A stretch of 64,000 bases of DNA. It comes from VXNE01 sp963664635. GTDB taxonomy: Bacteria > Pseudomonadota > Gammaproteobacteria > Pseudomonadales > Azotimanducaceae. Position 1 is the stretch's first letter; every line of letters starts with the position of its first letter. The position numbers were made by a program, and so were the translations under genes. This document shows, piece by piece, positions 33,969 through 42,084 of this stretch. A model generated the notes under the pieces. The model ran no database searches and was not told the DNA's origin. It worked only from the letters and a program-made list of their open reading frames with translations. The DNA is taken from the NCBI GenBank assembly GCA_963664635.1, contig OY761542.1, positions 5,270,001 through 5,334,000 on the forward strand, read 5' to 3'.

Positions 33969-35230
33969 CGCTCCGTCTCGCCCGCCCCGCCATCCGGCTC
34001 GCCCTCGAGGTCCGGGTCTTCCGCATAGTCGGCGGTGAACTCCTCGGCCTCGATGACCGGCCGCGCCCCCGGCACGAGCCGCAGGACATCCCAGGCGTTG
34101 ATGGCGGAGCGCACCTTGTAGCGCATCCGCCCCTCGAACCCCGCGCCGCTCGCGTCCAGGTCCAGGCGCGGTGGATCCCAATCGTAGGCGCGCGCGTAGA
34201 TGGCGCGCAGGCGCTCGACCGTGTCGGCCACGTCCCCGTCCGTGGGCGGCCGCAGCGCGATGCACTCGCGTTCAAGGGCGCGCATGCCGTCGAGCGCCGA
34301 CTTCTCGAGGTGCGCGTGACGGGGATTGTTGCGCAGGCGTGGCCCGATGTTATCGCAGTCCTGCTTGCCATCGGCGCTGATGACGGCGGAAGCGAAGTCC
34401 TCCGTCAGCGTGCCCGCGACGGCCAGACCCCGATACGCGTCCCCCCGGGTCCGGCCGAGCCAGCGCGCCGCCTCGGCGTAGGCGCGGCCCCTCTGCAGGA
34501 TCGTGTAGGAGCCGACGAGTTCCAGTTCGTCGAGCAGCACGACCCATCCCGAGTAGCCCGCGGCCCGGATGAGCTCCAGCGCAAAGCGCAGCCGTTGCGG
34601 AGGCAGTTCCGCCGCGCGCGGCGCGCGAAACGGGTAGTTGCGGAGCTGGTCGATCTCGCGTAGCCCCCTGCGCACGTCGCCGACGCGGATGCGGTCCCCG
34701 GACCAGTAGGCATCGACCGCGCGCGTCAACTCCGGGTCGCCGCTGCGCAGGCGAACGGCAAGGGTCGCGGGAAAGATCGGGCTCAGGCTTCTCGTCCCGG
34801 CGGCCTCCGCCACCCAGCGCAGGAGCGCGTCCCGGTCCGAGTCGCGCAGCAGCTCGACCAGCTCTTCGATCAGCCGGCCGGTGCGGTTGGGCATGCGGGC
34901 GCTTCCGACGGCCGCCTGGAACACCTTGCCGAGATCGTACAGGGGCGTCTCCTTGCTGACGGCCACCTTGCTGCAGACGAAGTTTTCCGCGAGGGCGACT
35001 TCCTGGAAGTACTGGAGCACGTGCGACTTGCCCACCCCGAAGTCGCCGGACACCAGCATTCCCCGGTGACCTTCCGCCGCGTCCGACAGCGCCGCCCGAA
35101 ATCGGCTCTCGGCGGCTTCCTGATTGCAGCCGAGCAGCCGGACCGCATCGCGGTTCGGCACGCCGTTGCGGAGCGCCTCGAGCGCCTGACGGCATTCCCG
35201 CCGCGACGCTGCCGCCACCGTCTCGGTCAC
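33965..35230 (-). CDS. BrxD-like (DUF2791-type) P-loop ATPase
   Basis: A 421-residue ATPase. It opens with RRECRQALEALRNGVPN, a pattern seen in BrxD proteins of BREX systems, followed by Walker A GDFGVGKS (62-69), SKETPLYDLGKVF, and Walker B VVLLDELE (230-237). The C-terminal part is helical and ends in an acidic tail (EEFTADYAEDPDLEGE). Both nucleotide-binding motifs are intact, unlike those of the preceding protein. GTG at 35230 overlaps the stop of the upstream gene (GTGA). Probably a nucleotide-driven sensor or loader working with the SNF2 helicase; this role is inferred from operon context. Confidence 0.75.
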   Translation of the reverse strand: MTETVAAASRRECRQALEALRNGVPNRDAVRLLGCNQEAAESRFRAALSDAAEGHRGMLVSGDFGVGKSHVLQYFQEVALAENFVCSKVAVSKETPLYDLGKVFQAAVGSARMPNRTGRLIEELVELLRDSDRDALLRWVAEAAGTRSLSPIFPATLAVRLRSGDPELTRAVDAYWSGDRIRVGDVRRGLREIDQLRNYPFRAPRAAELPPQRLRFALELIRAAGYSGWVVLLDELELVGSYTILQRGRAYAEAARWLGRTRGDAYRGLAVAGTLTEDFASAVISADGKQDCDNIGPRLRNNPRHAHLEKSALDGMRALERECIALRPPTDGDVADTVERLRAIYARAYDWDPPRLDLDASGAGFEGRMRYKVRSAINAWDVLRLVPGARPVIEAEEFTADYAEDPDLEGEPDGGAGETER

Positions 35231-36201
35231 GGCCCCGCCCCAAGCGACGCGAGCCGCACCAGCGCCGCAACCGGATTGACGTGGTCCCGGTCTCGGACAT
35301 CGTCCATCACCCGGGTGCGCAAGGCGTCGTAGAGCCGCCAGCCCCGCGGCGCCTGGTCGTCCACAAAGTCGTGACCCGTCGCCACGATCAGCAACGTGGC
35401 CGTCAGATGATCGATGTCGTCGACGAACTGGCGCAGGAGCTCGTAGTGGTCGATCGTCATGGCGCGTGTGTAGTAGCGCGCGCCGTCGCGCGGATTGCGC
35501 GGCAGCGTGACCCGCGCCGTGTCGAAGAGCAGCACCGTGCCCGTGTAGCCCGCCGCCTTCAGCCAGTAGAGCGCGGACTCGATGAAGTAGCGTGCGGTGG
35601 TCCGGTTGATGGGCGTGCTCAGGGAGAACGGTCGTACGGGTCCGATACGGGTGTTCTCGCCGTTCAGCCAGTCGAGGATGGGCTGGCACCCATACCCCGC
35701 GACACCGTCCTGACACTCCGCCAGACAGAGGTGGAACATCGCCGTCCGAAAGTCCCGCGCCATGCGTGAGTCCTCCAGCACCTCCTTCTGCACCTCCGGG
35801 CGCAGCTCCACGAGGACCGCCTGCGCGGCGAGGCCTCCGCTGCGTTCCACGATGGCCGGCACGACCGGTGCGGCGGCGTCGATGCCGTCCACCACGTAAC
35901 CGCGGCGCGCGGCGAGAGCGAGGACGCGCCGCCGGGCAAGCAGCCGCCAATCGACCCGGCTGGCCAACGCGTGGAAGACATCCTGCGGCATGTGCGCGCG
36001 GCACGTCCCCGCATCGACCCGCACCGTGAAGTAACCCCTTTCGGTGCAACGCTCCGCCAACCGCCGGGCCAGAGTCCGCCGCTCCCGCCCCTCGGCAACG
36101 GCGATCTTGACCGCCGCTCCGCCCTCCGCGATGAACGTTGCCAGATACTCCCGGTCCAGAACGTCCAGCCAAGCCTCGAGGGCGATGCTATTGGACGTCA
36201 T
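35227..36201 (-). CDS. Degenerate paralogue of the BrxD-like ATPase (predicted pseudo-ATPase)
   Basis: A 324-residue protein that appears to share the layout of the next gene product but has lost its nucleotide site. Where Walker A should lie, the sequence is IAVAEGRERRTLARRL (33-48) with no GK[ST]. The Walker B strand is retained as TVLLFDTAR (222-230), with Thr replacing the catalytic Glu of LLDELE. Central features include HLCLAECQDGVAGYG and YFIESALYWLKAAGYTG. ATG at 36201 overlaps the upstream stop (ATGA). I infer an inactive partner subunit forming a heteromeric complex with the active ATPase. Confidence 0.6.
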   Translation of the reverse strand: MTSNSIALEAWLDVLDREYLATFIAEGGAAVKIAVAEGRERRTLARRLAERCTERGYFTVRVDAGTCRAHMPQDVFHALASRVDWRLLARRRVLALAARRGYVVDGIDAAAPVVPAIVERSGGLAAQAVLVELRPEVQKEVLEDSRMARDFRTAMFHLCLAECQDGVAGYGCQPILDWLNGENTRIGPVRPFSLSTPINRTTARYFIESALYWLKAAGYTGTVLLFDTARVTLPRNPRDGARYYTRAMTIDHYELLRQFVDDIDHLTATLLIVATGHDFVDDQAPRGWRLYDALRTRVMDDVRDRDHVNPVAALVRLASLGAGP

Positions 36202-36998
36202 CCCGCGGCGCTGAACTTGATGCCGTAGTACTCGTGATTCTCGCCGTTCGGGGCGACGAAGGCGAAGATGTCGCTACGGCGGCGCGTTCCCGTCGAGGCC
36301 GGAAACGAGACCCCACGTCCCCGGCGGGTCGCTCGCGGCCCTTCGGAATCCAGGGTGTAGATGTCCCGCGCAAAGTCGGTGCGGTCATAGTCCCTGCTCA
36401 CCCCCGGCAGCGCGGTCATCAGCTTGTAGACGCGGGCGAGCGGCACTACACCACCGCCGATACCACCGCCGACGAGATCTCCGGGCGACCCGCGCTGGAG
36501 TTCTTCGTACACGCTCCAGAGCGTCTCCAGAAACCGCGCGGACGTAAAGCCGCTCCGCTTCTGCTGGTTCTTGAGGAGCAGTCGGGCCAGGAACGATGGG
36601 CGCAGGGTACGGTGGTTCTTGCGGTCCACCCGCACCGCTCGCTCGCCCGGCAGGACGCGCAGGAGCGAGGGGTAGGCGACCAGATAGCCATCACGCTCGT
36701 GGAGGGTGACCCCCGCGTTTTCGGCAGCCGCTCGCAGTTCGTCGGCGTAGCCGCTCTCGAGGTAAGCCTCTTCGTCCTCCGCGGCCCACGGCCAGGCGCT
36801 CCGCGCGGCGCGCACCTCCCCATCGAGGGCGGCAGCCGCCATGCCGAGATCTTCCTGTGCCTTCCGCAGGGCGGCGATGCTCCCCGTCTGGGAGGCCTTT
36901 GCCATGGCCCGGGCCCGCGTCACCACGCTCGCCGCAGCCTTGCGCGCCGTCTCCGCCGCTACCTCGGCGCGTTCGAATGCCTGTTCGATCTCCCGCAT
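36198..36998 (-). CDS. Unrecognised 266-aa protein, first gene of the defence operon
   Basis: Residues 1-65 form an alanine-rich coiled coil (FERAEVAAETARKAAASVV onwards). A middle region has an alpha/beta look (ERDGYLVAYPSLLRVLPGERAVRVDRK, then a basic stretch LLLKNQQKRSGF). A glycine patch GGGIGGGVVPLARVYKLM leads to a C-terminal part rich in Arg and Asp (RDYDRTDFARDIYTLD) ending in NHEYYGIKFSA. I recognise no family; it is not an obvious TerB, PglZ or Zorya protein. Start ATG at 36998, with GGGAGG 13 nt upstream and an extended -10 further up; the frame is open to 37337, but that would overlap the divergent gene. Confidence 0.6.
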   Translation of the reverse strand: MREIEQAFERAEVAAETARKAAASVVTRARAMAKASQTGSIAALRKAQEDLGMAAAALDGEVRAARSAWPWAAEDEEAYLESGYADELRAAAENAGVTLHERDGYLVAYPSLLRVLPGERAVRVDRKNHRTLRPSFLARLLLKNQQKRSGFTSARFLETLWSVYEELQRGSPGDLVGGGIGGGVVPLARVYKLMTALPGVSRDYDRTDFARDIYTLDSEGPRATRRGRGVSFPASTGTRRRSDIFAFVAPNGENHEYYGIKFSAAG

Positions 36999-37027
36999 GC
37001 CTTTGCCGTACCTCCCGGACGCCCGGA

Positions 37028-37036
37028 AATATAGCA
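37028..37036 (-). promoter_or_regulatory. Candidate extended -10 promoter of the defence operon
   Basis: On the minus strand TGC-TATATT (37036 to 37028), an extended -10 element. TTGCCG lies upstream at a short 14-nt spacing, so recognition would depend on the TG extension. The predicted start is near 37021, giving a leader of about 23 nt before ATG 36998. Confidence 0.45.
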
Positions 37037-37273
37037 CTCCGAGCGTTCGGCAATGCGGCCTTAACTTAACTGCGGCCCATCCTCTCACTGCTCGCCGCCC
37101 GCGAGGCCACCGGACGGTCGTTCCAGGGCGCGCCGTCGGCCATGGACATGCCCGTCCACCACGAGATCGCACGGGGAAATCACCTGGAAGCGCCGCCGTC
37201 GACTCTTCGCGTACGACGCGTACCCTTCCGTACTCACCGAAGGTATCGAACGCACGCACGCGGGCGGGGAGCT

Positions 37274-37302
37274 TTGACCCGCGCAGTTTGAACGCATACC
37301 TT
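37274..37302 (+). promoter_or_regulatory. Candidate promoter of the ImmA-type gene (leaderless)
   Basis: TTGACC (37274-37279), 17 nt, TACCTT (37297-37302). The expected start point falls at 37308-37309, on the ATG itself, and no Shine-Dalgarno sequence precedes that ATG, which together suggest a leaderless mRNA. Confidence 0.4.
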
Positions 37303-37308
37303 GCAGTC

Positions 37309-38464
37309 ATGCTCCGCGCCCCCGTCAATCCCGCCATGCTTGCCTGGGCTCGCGAACGCGCGGGACGAGCGCCGGAGGACCTCGCGGAGAGATTCCCAAG
37401 GCTGGCCGACTGGGAGGCCGGGGCAAGGCAACCGACGTTCAGACAGGCCGACGTTTTTGCATCCAGCGTGCATGTGCCGGTCGGCTATCTGTTCCTCTCC
37501 GAGCCGCCCGTGGAGCCCATGCCGATACCGGACTTCCGCACCGTCTCGGGAACGCCTGTCCCGCAACCGAGCCCTGATCTTCTCGACGTGATTCGCGTCT
37601 GTCAGGAGCGCCAAACCTGGTATCGAAACTTCGCACGCATGGAGGGACAGCCGGCGTTGTCGTTCGTCGCAAGCGCAACGCGGGCTGTTCCTCCCGAACG
37701 AGTCGCGACCCGGATGCGGGAGACCCTCGCGTTCGAAGTGGCGGATCGTCGAAGGTGTCCGACATGGACCGAATCCCTGCGCATGTTCATCGGGACCGCG
37801 GACAACGCCGGCGTCCTCGTCATGGTCAGCGGGATCGTTGGAAGCAATACCCGTCGCTCGCTTGACCCCAACGAGTTCCGTGGCTTCGCCCTGAGCGATC
37901 CGCTCGCGCCACTGGTCTTCGTCAACGGCGCGGATGCCAAGGCCGCGCAAATGTTCACTCTCGCCCACGAGCTGGCGCATCTCTGGCTCGGGGCTTCGGC
38001 CTTGTCGGATTGTCCGGCGGCACCGGCCCCCGGCCTTGGCGACGATGAGGTCTGGTGCAACGCCGTGGCCGCCGAGTTCCTGGTGCCCCTTGCTGCCTTG
38101 CGCGAGGAGCTGCGCGTGGAAGAACCGCTGCCCGACGCGCTCACGCGCCTAGCGCGCGTCTTCAAGGTCAGCGGGTTGGTGGTGTTGCGGCGCCTGCTTG
38201 ATGCCGGCTGGCTTGATCGGGCGCGGTTCGAAGACGCTTGGCGCGGGGAGACCGAGCGCCTGCGGTCCGTCACCCGCCGGGACGGCGAAGGCGGCGATTT
38301 CTATCGCACGACGCTGTCGCGGGTCGGCCGACGGTTTGCCCGAGCTGCTCGTCGCGAGCACGTCGGAGGGGCAGACGCTCTATCGAGATGCGTACCGCAT
38401 GCTCGGAGTGCGCCGTGGGAGCACATTCGAGGAACTGACCCGACAGGTGCAAGCGGCTTCGTGA
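37309..38464 (+). pseudogene. XRE-like/ImmA-IrrE metallopeptidase, frameshifted near its C-terminus
   Basis: The N-terminus (about 1-65) is a degenerate helix-turn-helix of the type that precedes ImmA domains; the peptidase domain contains HELAH at 220-224 (TLAHELAHLWLGAS) and a downstream glutamate region (WCNAVAAEFLVP). These proteins cleave repressors and are often paired with a DUF4411 PIN protein, as here. The frame is intact to about 38344 (GRRFAR, residue 345). The expected continuation LLVASTSEGQTLYRDAYRMLG lies one base out of frame and runs to a TGA at 38464 that overlaps the next gene (GTGA). A one-base insertion around 38344-38347 explains this. As it stands, translation runs on into the DUF4411 frame. 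Confidence 0.75.
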
Positions 38465-38979
38465 CCCGATACCTACTCGATGCCAACGTCTTCATCCAGG
38501 CGAAGAACCTCCACTATGGCTTCGACTTCTGCCCCGCGTTTTGGGATTGGCTGCTCCAAGGGAACCGAAACGGAGTGGTAGCGAGCGTTGAAAAGGTTGC
38601 TGACGAGCTGCTGGTAATTGATGACGATCTCGCACAGTGGGTTCAGGAGCGCGGTGACGCGTTCTTCCTACCGCCGGATACACTGGCGATTCCCTTATGC
38701 GGTAGGGCCGAGCAAGCGGAGGTTGTCCGCCCCCTCGATGAGCACCTTGAGGCAGTCGACACCCTGCAAGCCGAGATCGACGCCAACCTCACCCGCGCCG
38801 AAGCGCTCCGCCAATCCATCCTGAAGAGGGCATTCTCCGGCAAACTCGTCCCGCAAGACCCCGACGACAAACCAACGCAGGCGCTGCTTGCCCGCATCCG
38901 CGCCAGCCGCAGCGGGGACTCGACCACCAAACCTCGAAGGCGTACGCGACGACGGTCGAACGCCACCGCTCCGCCATGA
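38461..38979 (+). CDS. Chimeric ORF: N-terminal DUF4411 (PIN) fragment fused to an HsdS C-terminal fragment
   Basis: Residues 1-74 match the start of DUF4411 PIN-like toxins (RYLLDANVFIQAKNLHYGFD, then EKVADEL), whose full length is about 160. At about nucleotide 38683 the sequence switches to the conserved end of a type I specificity subunit: IPLCGRAEQAEVV, a coiled-coil segment, LRQSILKRAFSGKLVPQDP and LLARIRASR. The fusion is in frame and presumably arose by one deletion that removed the end of the toxin and most of hsdS. The PIN active site would be incomplete and no target-recognition domain remains, so the product is probably inactive. GTG start at 38461. Confidence 0.75.
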   Translation: MTRYLLDANVFIQAKNLHYGFDFCPAFWDWLLQGNRNGVVASVEKVADELLVIDDDLAQWVQERGDAFFLPPDTLAIPLCGRAEQAEVVRPLDEHLEAVDTLQAEIDANLTRAEALRQSILKRAFSGKLVPQDPDDKPTQALLARIRASRSGDSTTKPRRRTRRRSNATAPP

Positions 38980-40601
38980 CAGTCGCCCTGCCCATCAACG
39001 TCGACAGCCTCCTGCGGCGGCGCGCCATCGAGAGCGAGCGCGTCGAATACAAGGCCGGGTGGAACCCGGAGAGCGTCCTGCGCACGCTCGGCGCGTTTGC
39101 CAACGACTTCCACAATCTCGGTGGCGGCTACGTCGTGTTGGGTGTGGAGGAACGTGACGGCAGGCCCGTATTGCCGCCGAAGGGGTTGGACCCGGATGCC
39201 ATCGACGGCATCCAGAAGGAGCTGCTGAACCTCGGCAATTCCGCCATTCAGCCCCCGTACCATCCGTTGACGGCAGTCCACGAGATCGACGGGAAGACGA
39301 TCCTCGTGCTGTATGCGCCCGGCGGCGAGACGCGGCCGTACCGGACGCGAGTCAGCCTCTCGACGAATAGCCGCGAATGGGCTTACCAAATCCGCAAGCA
39401 CAGCAGCACGGTGCGGGCGCGCGGCGAGGACGAGCGCGAGCTGCTCGGACTGGCCGCGACGGTACCGTTCGACGACCGCTACCACCGGAACGCCTCCCTG
39501 GACGACCTTTCTTTCCGGCTGATTCAGCAACACCTGCAGGACGTCGGCAGCGACCTGCTCCAGGAAGTAGCCGAGCTGTCGATGGAGATCTTGGGGCGAC
39601 GCATGAACATCGTCGGCGGCCCCTCGGAGGCTTTGTTCCCCAAGAACGTCGGCCTCCTGTTCTTCAACGACCGCCCGCACGAGTTCTTCCCGGCGACCCA
39701 GATCGACGTGGTCTGGTTTCCGGACGGCCCCGGTGGAAACTACTTCGAGGAGAAGGAGTTTCGCGGGCCGCTGGCGGCGATCCTGCGCGACGCGGTGCGC
39801 TACATCGAGCGTAGTTACCTGACGGAGGCGGTCGTCAAGCATCCCGACAGACCCGAAGCTGAGCGGTTCTGGAACTTCCCGATAGCGGCGATCGAAGAGG
39901 CGCTCGGCAACGCGATCTACCACCGCTCTTACGAGGAACGCGAACCGGTGGAGGTGCGGATTACGCCGAAGGAATTGTTGGTGCTGAGCTATCCCGGTGC
40001 GGACCGGTCCATCCGAATGGAGGATCTGCAACAAGGCAGAGCCGTGAGCCGCCGCTACCGCAACCGGCGGATCGGCGAGTTCCTGAAGGAACTGGACCTC
40101 GCGGAAGGCCGCTCGACCGGCGTGCCCAAGATCCTGCGGGCGATGCGCAACAACGGCTCACCGGCGCCGACGTTCGAGACCGACGACGACCGCACGTGGT
40201 TTCGCGTGCGGCTACCGGTGCATCCGTCATTCACGTCTGACGCGGACCTTGCCAGAAGGGAACCAGAGACCGAACAAGATAAGCGACTGGAAAATAAAGA
40301 AAAATCATCTATCACCCCCCAAGACACCCCCCAAGACACCCCCCAAGACACTCCCCAAGTTAACGAGCGCGTCCAGCGTTTGATCGGGGTCGCCCAACGC
40401 GAGGCGAGCCGCGGCGAACTGCAGGCTGCGCTAAAGCTGCGCGACCGACGGAGCTTCATTGACGCCTATCTGAAGCCTGCACTCGAGGCCGGCCTCATCG
40501 AGATGACCTTGCCGGACAAGCCCACGAGTCGGAACCAGCGGTACCGCCGCACGCCGGCCGGAGAGGCGCTGGCTCGCCAACTCAAGGAAGCCACCGAATG
40601 A
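38976..40601 (+). CDS. AlbA_2-domain / GHKL-like ATPase putative DNA-binding protein
   Basis: A 541-residue protein. The AlbA_2 (Schlafen-like) domain lies at about 15-150 (ERVEYKAGW near the start; LNLGNSAIQPPYHPL later). A histidine-kinase-like ATPase part lies near 300-345 (AAIEEALGNAIYHRSY, then ELLVLSYPG), followed by GRSTGVPKILRAM. A linker made of four TPQD repeats leads to a C-terminal winged helix (about 475-541). This architecture, often misnamed RecG-like, is frequent in defence islands and beside R-M genes. ATG at 38976 overlaps the chimeric ORF by 4 nt; hsdM begins inside its stop codon region (ATGA). Confidence 0.8.
   Translation: MTVALPINVDSLLRRRAIESERVEYKAGWNPESVLRTLGAFANDFHNLGGGYVVLGVEERDGRPVLPPKGLDPDAIDGIQKELLNLGNSAIQPPYHPLTAVHEIDGKTILVLYAPGGETRPYRTRVSLSTNSREWAYQIRKHSSTVRARGEDERELLGLAATVPFDDRYHRNASLDDLSFRLIQQHLQDVGSDLLQEVAELSMEILGRRMNIVGGPSEALFPKNVGLLFFNDRPHEFFPATQIDVVWFPDGPGGNYFEEKEFRGPLAAILRDAVRYIERSYLTEAVVKHPDRPEAERFWNFPIAAIEEALGNAIYHRSYEEREPVEVRITPKELLVLSYPGADRSIRMEDLQQGRAVSRRYRNRRIGEFLKELDLAEGRSTGVPKILRAMRNNGSPAPTFETDDDRTWFRVRLPVHPSFTSDADLARREPETEQDKRLENKEKSSITPQDTPQDTPQDTPQVNERVQRLIGVAQREASRGELQAALKLRDRRSFIDAYLKPALEAGLIEMTLPDKPTSRNQRYRRTPAGEALARQLKEATE
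40314..40361 (+). repeat. Four 12-bp tandem repeats inside the AlbA_2 gene
   Basis: Three exact copies of ACCCCCCAAGAC and a diverged fourth, encoding TPQD-TPQD-TPQD-TPQV. The copies are multiples of three, so slippage would lengthen or shorten the linker without changing frame. The 40 bp upstream (AAAATAAAGAAAAATC) are unusually AT-rich for this genome. Confidence 0.9.
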
Positions 40602-42070
40602 ACTCCGCCTCCGTCGTCTCCAAAGTCTGGAGCTTCTGTACCACGCTGCGTGACGACGGCGTCGGCTATGGCGATTACCTCGAGCAGTTGACCTACCTTA
40701 TCTTCCTCAAGATGGCCGACGAATACGCCCGGCCGCCCTACGACCGCGACATCGGCATCCCCGGGGGCTATGACTGGACCAGCCTCACCAGCCGCCGCGG
40801 GGCAGAGCTCGAAGCGCATTACGTTTCGCTCCTCCGCCGGCTCGGCCAGGAGAGAGGCATGCTCGGCCAGGTCTTCGCCAAGGCGCAGAACAAGATCAAC
40901 GACCCGGCCAAGCTCTTCCGGCTTATCGACATGGTGAACGGCACGGATTGGGTGATGCTCGACGCCGACGTCAAGGGCGACATCTACGAGGGTCTGCTGG
41001 AACGCAACGCCGAGGACACGAAATCCGGGGCGGGACAGTACTTCACGCCCCGTGCGCTCATCCGGGCCATGGTCGCATGCGTACGCCCCGAGCCAGGCAA
41101 GACCATCGCGGACCCCGCTTGCGGAACGGGCGGGTTCTTCCTTGCCGCCCACGCGTACCTCGCCAACCCGGACCACCATGCGCTCGACAGGGACCAGAAG
41201 GCGTTCCTCAAGCACGCGACCTTCCACGGCAACGAAATCGTCGCGGGAACCCGTCGCCTCTGCCTGATGAACCTGCTCCTGCACGGGATCGGGGAGATCA
41301 CCGGCGATACCGCGGTCTCGCCCGCCGACGCCCTGATCTCACCACCCTCGGCAACGTTCGACTACGTCCTGGCCAATCCGCCGTTCGGCAAGAAGAGCTC
41401 GATGAGCTTCACGAACGCCGACGGTCGGCAGGAAACGGACGATCTGACCTACAACCGGCAGGACTTCTGGGCGACGACATCGAACAAGCAACTAAATTTC
41501 GTCCAGCACATCCGGACGATGTTGAAGACCAGCGGCCGGGCGGCGGTCGTCGTCCCGGACAACGTGCTGTTCGAGGGCGGCGCGGGCGAGACGATTCGCC
41601 GGAAGCTGCTGCAGACCACCGACCTGCACACGATTCTGCGGCTGCCCACCGGCATCTTCTACGCGCAGGGCGTCAAGGCGAACGTCCTCTTCTTCGACAA
41701 CCGCCCCGCCAGCCCCGATCCGCAGACTTCCAGGGTCTGGTACTACGACTACCGCACCAACGTCCACCACACCCTCAAACAGAAGCCGCTGAAGTATGGC
41801 CATCTCGAGGACTTCGTTGCGTGCTACAAGCCGGAGAACCGCCATGTTCGGCAACCAACCTGGAGCGAGGAAACCCCGGATGGCCGATGGCGCGCCTACT
41901 CGCGCGAAGAGCTTCTGCAGCGCGACAAGGCCAGCCTCGACGTGTTCTGGCTGAAGGACGCGTCGATGACGGATCTGGAGAACCTTCCGGAGCCGGAAGT
42001 GCTTGCTGACGAGATCGTTGAGAACTTGCGGGCGGCGCTGGCCAGCTTCGAGGCTGTTGTGGGGGATTAG
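40598..42070 (+). CDS. hsdM: Type I restriction-modification DNA methyltransferase subunit HsdM
   Basis: A 490-residue N6-adenine methyltransferase. N-terminal helical domain (LTYLIFLKMADEYARPP), GAGQYFTPRALI (144-155), SAM-binding motif I DPACGTGGFF (172-181) and catalytic motif IV NPPFG (260-264) are intact, as is the C-terminal region. It normally needs HsdS for DNA recognition. The only HsdS sequence nearby is the 100-residue tail fused to the DUF4411 fragment, and there is no full hsdR, so this copy is either orphaned or relies on subunits encoded elsewhere. ATG at 40598 overlaps the upstream stop by 4 nt. Confidence 0.93.
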   Translation: MNSASVVSKVWSFCTTLRDDGVGYGDYLEQLTYLIFLKMADEYARPPYDRDIGIPGGYDWTSLTSRRGAELEAHYVSLLRRLGQERGMLGQVFAKAQNKINDPAKLFRLIDMVNGTDWVMLDADVKGDIYEGLLERNAEDTKSGAGQYFTPRALIRAMVACVRPEPGKTIADPACGTGGFFLAAHAYLANPDHHALDRDQKAFLKHATFHGNEIVAGTRRLCLMNLLLHGIGEITGDTAVSPADALISPPSATFDYVLANPPFGKKSSMSFTNADGRQETDDLTYNRQDFWATTSNKQLNFVQHIRTMLKTSGRAAVVVPDNVLFEGGAGETIRRKLLQTTDLHTILRLPTGIFYAQGVKANVLFFDNRPASPDPQTSRVWYYDYRTNVHHTLKQKPLKYGHLEDFVACYKPENRHVRQPTWSEETPDGRWRAYSREELLQRDKASLDVFWLKDASMTDLENLPEPEVLADEIVENLRAALASFEAVVGD

Positions 42071-42084
42071 GAGGCACCGAAGAA

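Larger units (their letters stand above)
36999..37308. other. Divergent intergenic region between the defence operon and the ImmA-type gene
   Basis: 310 bp without a gene. It holds a candidate promoter at each end and, near 37054-37078, a small AT island (TTAACTTAAC) bracketed by GCGGCC direct repeats, which could be an operator. No tRNA or attachment-site-like sequence was seen. Confidence 0.5.

Noticed and set aside
31701..36998. Naming the defence operon Shango, BREX or DISARM
   Set aside because: No TerB-domain protein (Shango), no PglZ or BrxC (BREX) and no DrmA/DrmB (DISARM) could be recognised. The shared parts (BrxD-like ATPase, SNF2 helicase) are not sufficient for a name.
36999..37308. 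tRNA or attachment site at the edge of the defence island
   Set aside because: No cloverleaf-like or duplicated sequence was found here or at the other edges (31626-31700, 42775-42812).
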